A stretch of DNA of 33,306 nt from Lichtheimia corymbifera B2541 (lineage: Eukaryota > Mucoromycota > Mucoromycetes > Mucorales > Lichtheimiaceae). This document shows, one piece after another, positions 31,021-33,306 of the stretch (its first letter is position 1; each line of letters begins with the position of its first letter). A program made the translations under genes and the position numbers. The notes beneath the pieces are model-generated. The model was not told the DNA's origin. It was given only the letters and a program-made list of their open reading frames with translations, and searched no databases. The stretch lies in the NCBI GenBank assembly GCA_000697475.1, contig JNEU01000200.1, forward strand, positions 1 to 33,306, read 5' to 3'.

Positions 31021-31700
31021 GCGACTCTCCCATCCAAAATCTATATAATGAAGTGTGTGGTTTTATTTGAATAAAGGTGATCAGCATGCTCTAGCGAACC
31101 TTCTGACCGAGTTTCACGATGGTGGTGGACAATCGCAGGGACGTGCACTGTACACCCTATTTGCATTCCATCCATCCATCGTCTCTCCTATATTTCGACC
31201 ATCCGATTCATAAAAACATCATAATAAAACGTGCACTTTTTAAATGAATGGAGTTGATCAGCATGACTCAGAGAACCTTCTTACCAAGTTTCAAGTTCAA
31301 GATGGGGAATCCCCAGGTCATTCATAGTAACTGACATTGCATGAATTTGGACGGGTGCGGAATTTCCGTCATTCATAGTCAATCCCACATTATACCCTCC
31401 CATTCAAAATTTTAAACTGAAGCATGAGGTCTTTATGAGAACGGAAATAATCAGCATGCCTGCGAGCACCTTGTGTGAAAGTTTCATCTTTGAGAAAGGG
31501 AATCTCAAGGTCAACGACCGTCTACACTACCTATATTCACGTCCGTTCATCGTCGGGCGCTCCCATTCACCATCATCATAATGAAGCGTATGGTTTTAAT
31601 TTGAATGGAGTTGATCAGCATGTCGAAGCCCAACGGGCTGACCAAGTTTCACGATGGAGGTGGACAATCGCGGGGGTGTGCACTATACACCCTACATGCG
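31021..31700 (+). repeat. Diverged tandem repeats of about 165-195 bp (four units plus a partial)
   Basis: The block TGATCAGCATG recurs at 31078, 31255, 31448 (TAATCAGCATG) and 31612, spaced 177, 193 and 164 bp. Each copy is preceded by a T/A-rich GAATGGAG-like run and a CTCCCATTCA-like block, and followed by AGTTTCA. Units 1 and 4 are closest, sharing GTTTCACGATGG, GGTGGACAATCGC and GTGCACT-TACACCCT. A partial unit (CTCCCATCCAAAATC to GAATAAAGG) precedes unit 1. No open frame is conserved across units. The array lies between the Slm1-like gene and the retroelement gag frame. Confidence 0.75.
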
Positions 31701-31899
31701 CTCCTGTGGTAAACGTCAATAGGCCAAGTGCCAAATTAGACTTGCATGAAACATCGGTCGCTTTATTTGTATATAACACATCTTATACACCGAGTTGATA
31801 TATCTAAGACATGACACAATACCGAGGATAATAATACATGCATAATGATAATGATGATAATAATGTAAATACCCGATACATAATAATGGGCATGAACAG

Positions 31900-31907
31900 T
31901 ATATAAG
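31900..31907 (+). promoter_or_regulatory. TATA box upstream of the gag-like frame
   Basis: TATATAAG 120 bp before the gag ATG, giving a predicted transcript start near 31930 and a leader of about 95 nt. Confidence 0.4.
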
Positions 31908-32026
31908 TAGTGATATGGTATAGGTGAAATAAACATCAGTTCCAAGATACTTTCTTAGTCTCTTTATTGATTGAATCTTATCGTGCCCTTCACATTTTTT
32001 TATCTTGAGTTTTGATACACCTTACC

Positions 32027-33306
32027 ATGTCCAACAACAATAACGGAAACCAACCCGAGCCTATGGAGGATGTCAACATGACGGATGCTTCTGCTGTCCA
32101 ACGTGCTGGTGACAACAACAATGCTTCTCCAGCCAATAACAACCAGGGTACTCCACATGGTGAACCTCAAGGCAACAACAATCAGCAAGATCAATCTCAA
32201 GGTGGTCCTACGGATAGACCTTGGGTGCCAGATGTCACCGATGCTCTCAACATGGATGATTTGCTTGGTGATTTGGAGCCTGGAGCCACTACGGAACAAG
32301 TCATGGCGGCATTGGAACAACACATACAAAGATTGGATGCCACGCTTATCGATTTGGCTACTGGTGACAACCAAAGACGCTTTTCGATGGTAACTCGCCG
32401 TCGTGATGAAATGCAGGAACGCTTATCTACATTGAGACGCATTAACAATCCTGATGGATCTGTTACTAATGCTAATACTAATAATCAAAATACATTGGTA
32501 CCACGCCAATTGCCAGCTTTTCAGTTCCATGGTGGTGCACGCCATTCTAGACACAAAGCTCGTTTTGACTCTGCTCAGTCTTTCCTTGAAGAATTCCGTA
32601 CGGTATTGGAAGGACATAGCCTCGATGTAGAACAACACTGGCGTCGTTTGATGCCACTTACCGTCAACTCAAACAGTCGTGCTTGGTTGCGTGAGGTGAT
32701 GGGTAAGGACAGTGTGACAAATTGGCAATCTTTCTGCAATGAAATTATCAAACAGTACTCGCCACCTTATACAATGTTCTATCGTCGTTATCGCCTACGT
32801 ACCATGAGACAAGGTGCTGGCGAGTCTCTGCGACAATATTCCACAAAGTATCAAGAATATGCCGTGAAAACCGGTATTGCCAATAACCAAGAGCTCGTAT
32901 TCAACTACTTGTGCTCACTACATCGCCGTTACCGCAAACGGTCTTGGTCCTTGGTTCATAACAACTATGGCGAGAACATTCCTGAGGAGCTGGAACCAAT
33001 TGTGCAGTTGGTGATGACTCTCTCTTCAGGCGAAAGAGCTCCAGAGGAGGAAGATTTTTTCAGCAGCGATTCAAGTGACTCAAATTCTGACTCTGAATCC
33101 AGTGATTCCGATTCCCATCGGCATAAACGACGTCGATCTGCTGCAAAGGGCAAGGGTAAGGCTAAGGCCAAGAAGATGAAGACTGGTAATTGCCCTATAC
33201 ATCGTGGTGCTGGTCACGACGAAGAAAATTGCAATGTGCTGAAGAAGCATGTCAACTCTGCTTTGGCACGACAAGCTTCATCCCAGGCTTCCAGCTCTCG
33301 TTCCAC
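32027..33306 (+). CDS. Gag-like polyprotein of an LTR retroelement, 3' truncated
   Basis: The frame is open for 426 codons with no stop before the window ends. An Asn/Gln-rich N-terminus (about 1-65) is followed by a coiled-coil-like stretch and then the retrotransposon gag core: FDSAQSFLEEFRTVLEG, WLREVMGKDSVTNWQSFCNE, RYRLRTMRQGAGESLRQYS and a C-terminal helical part. A Ser/Asp-rich acidic run and a Lys/Arg-rich run (RHKRRRSAAKGKGKAKAKK) precede a zinc-knuckle-like motif at 389-402, C-x2-H-x4-H-x4-C (CPIHRGAGHDEENC), in which the second Cys of the classical knuckle is His. In Ty3/gypsy elements Gag forms the capsid that packages element RNA. There are no disabling stops, so the copy may be recent or kept by selection. 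No similar host gene is implied by this alone. Confidence 0.8.
   Translation, partial: MSNNNNGNQPEPMEDVNMTDASAVQRAGDNNNASPANNNQGTPHGEPQGNNNQQDQSQGGPTDRPWVPDVTDALNMDDLLGDLEPGATTEQVMAALEQHIQRLDATLIDLATGDNQRRFSMVTRRRDEMQERLSTLRRINNPDGSVTNANTNNQNTLVPRQLPAFQFHGGARHSRHKARFDSAQSFLEEFRTVLEGHSLDVEQHWRRLMPLTVNSNSRAWLREVMGKDSVTNWQSFCNEIIKQYSPPYTMFYRRYRLRTMRQGAGESLRQYSTKYQEYAVKTGIANNQELVFNYLCSLHRRYRKRSWSLVHNNYGENIPEELEPIVQLVMTLSSGERAPEEEDFFSSDSSDSNSDSESSDSDSHRHKRRRSAAKGKGKAKAKKMKTGNCPIHRGAGHDEENCNVLKKHVNSALARQASSQASSSRS

Larger units (their letters stand above)
31701..33306 (+). mobile_element. 5' part of an LTR-type (Ty3/gypsy-like) retroelement, truncated by the window
   Basis: A gag-like frame opens at 32027 and runs off the right edge, preceded by a TATA box and an AATAAA-like run (about 31930) as found in LTR R regions. 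LTR ends, target-site duplication and primer-binding site could not be identified. Protease and reverse transcriptase would lie beyond the window. Boundaries are therefore arbitrary on the left. Confidence 0.5.

Noticed and set aside
31701..32026. Defined LTR with TG...CA ends and primer-binding site
   Set aside because: I could not find a matching pair of ends or a convincing tRNA-complementary site, and the 3' LTR is outside the window.
1..33306. tRNA, rRNA or CRISPR features
   Set aside because: Visual scan found no cloverleaf with a GGTTCGAATCC-type B box, no rRNA signature and no regularly spaced identical repeats. The array at 31021-31700 is diverged and lacks CRISPR spacing.

Overview
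The window is nuclear DNA from a filamentous fungus, most likely an early-diverging (Mucoromycota/Mucorales-like) species. The reasons are: genes broken by many short GT-AG introns (about 48 reconstructed here, most 49-93 nt), pyrimidine-rich leaders and 3' flanks, strong CAA/CAG-encoded polyglutamine, and typical fungal families (a flippase-type AGC kinase, a CYSTM peptide, a DUF2433 protein, a Dal5-type permease, an Slm1-like protein). The species assignment is inference. Exons were joined by hand from splice signals and reading phase. Except where stated, every join closes in frame.

Layout. 1-123: a partial coding end on the left edge (uncertain). 1022-4239 (-): a seven-exon gene with an N-terminal signal, kelch propeller, one transmembrane helix and a C-terminal protein kinase domain, the most unusual gene here. 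4909-5133 (+): the small TFIIH subunit Tfb5. 6281-8364 (+): an Fpk1/NRC-2-type AGC kinase, convergent with an AIG2-like gamma-glutamylcyclotransferase-fold gene (8556-9240, -). 10758-11453 (-): a single-exon Myb/SANT protein. About 3.2 kb without a convincing gene follows. 14649-15719 (-): peroxisomal urate oxidase. 16801-17681 (-): a GPI-anchored Knh1-like wall protein. 18071-18286 (-): a probable Apc13 subunit. 19693-22247 (+): a degenerate metallophosphoesterase/DUF2433 protein with a C-terminal RRM and Arg/Gly tail. 22478-22822 (-) and 23032-24481 (+): a head-to-head pair, a CYSTM peptide and a HERP-like ERAD protein. 26380-28499 (+): a Dal5-family MFS permease. 28686-30868 (-): an Slm1-like BAR/PH protein. 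31021-31700: diverged tandem repeats of about 165-195 bp. 32027-33306 (+): the gag end of an LTR-type retroelement, running off the right edge.

The genes are mostly single-copy housekeeping and signalling genes with separate jobs, not a pathway cluster. Three themes recur: membrane/plasma-membrane signalling (kelch-TM-kinase, Fpk1-like kinase, Slm1-like protein), ER/membrane stress (HERP-like and CYSTM genes sharing a 209-bp promoter) and purine-derived nitrogen use (urate oxidase plus a Dal5-type permease 11 kb away). The right end passes into repeat and retroelement sequence.
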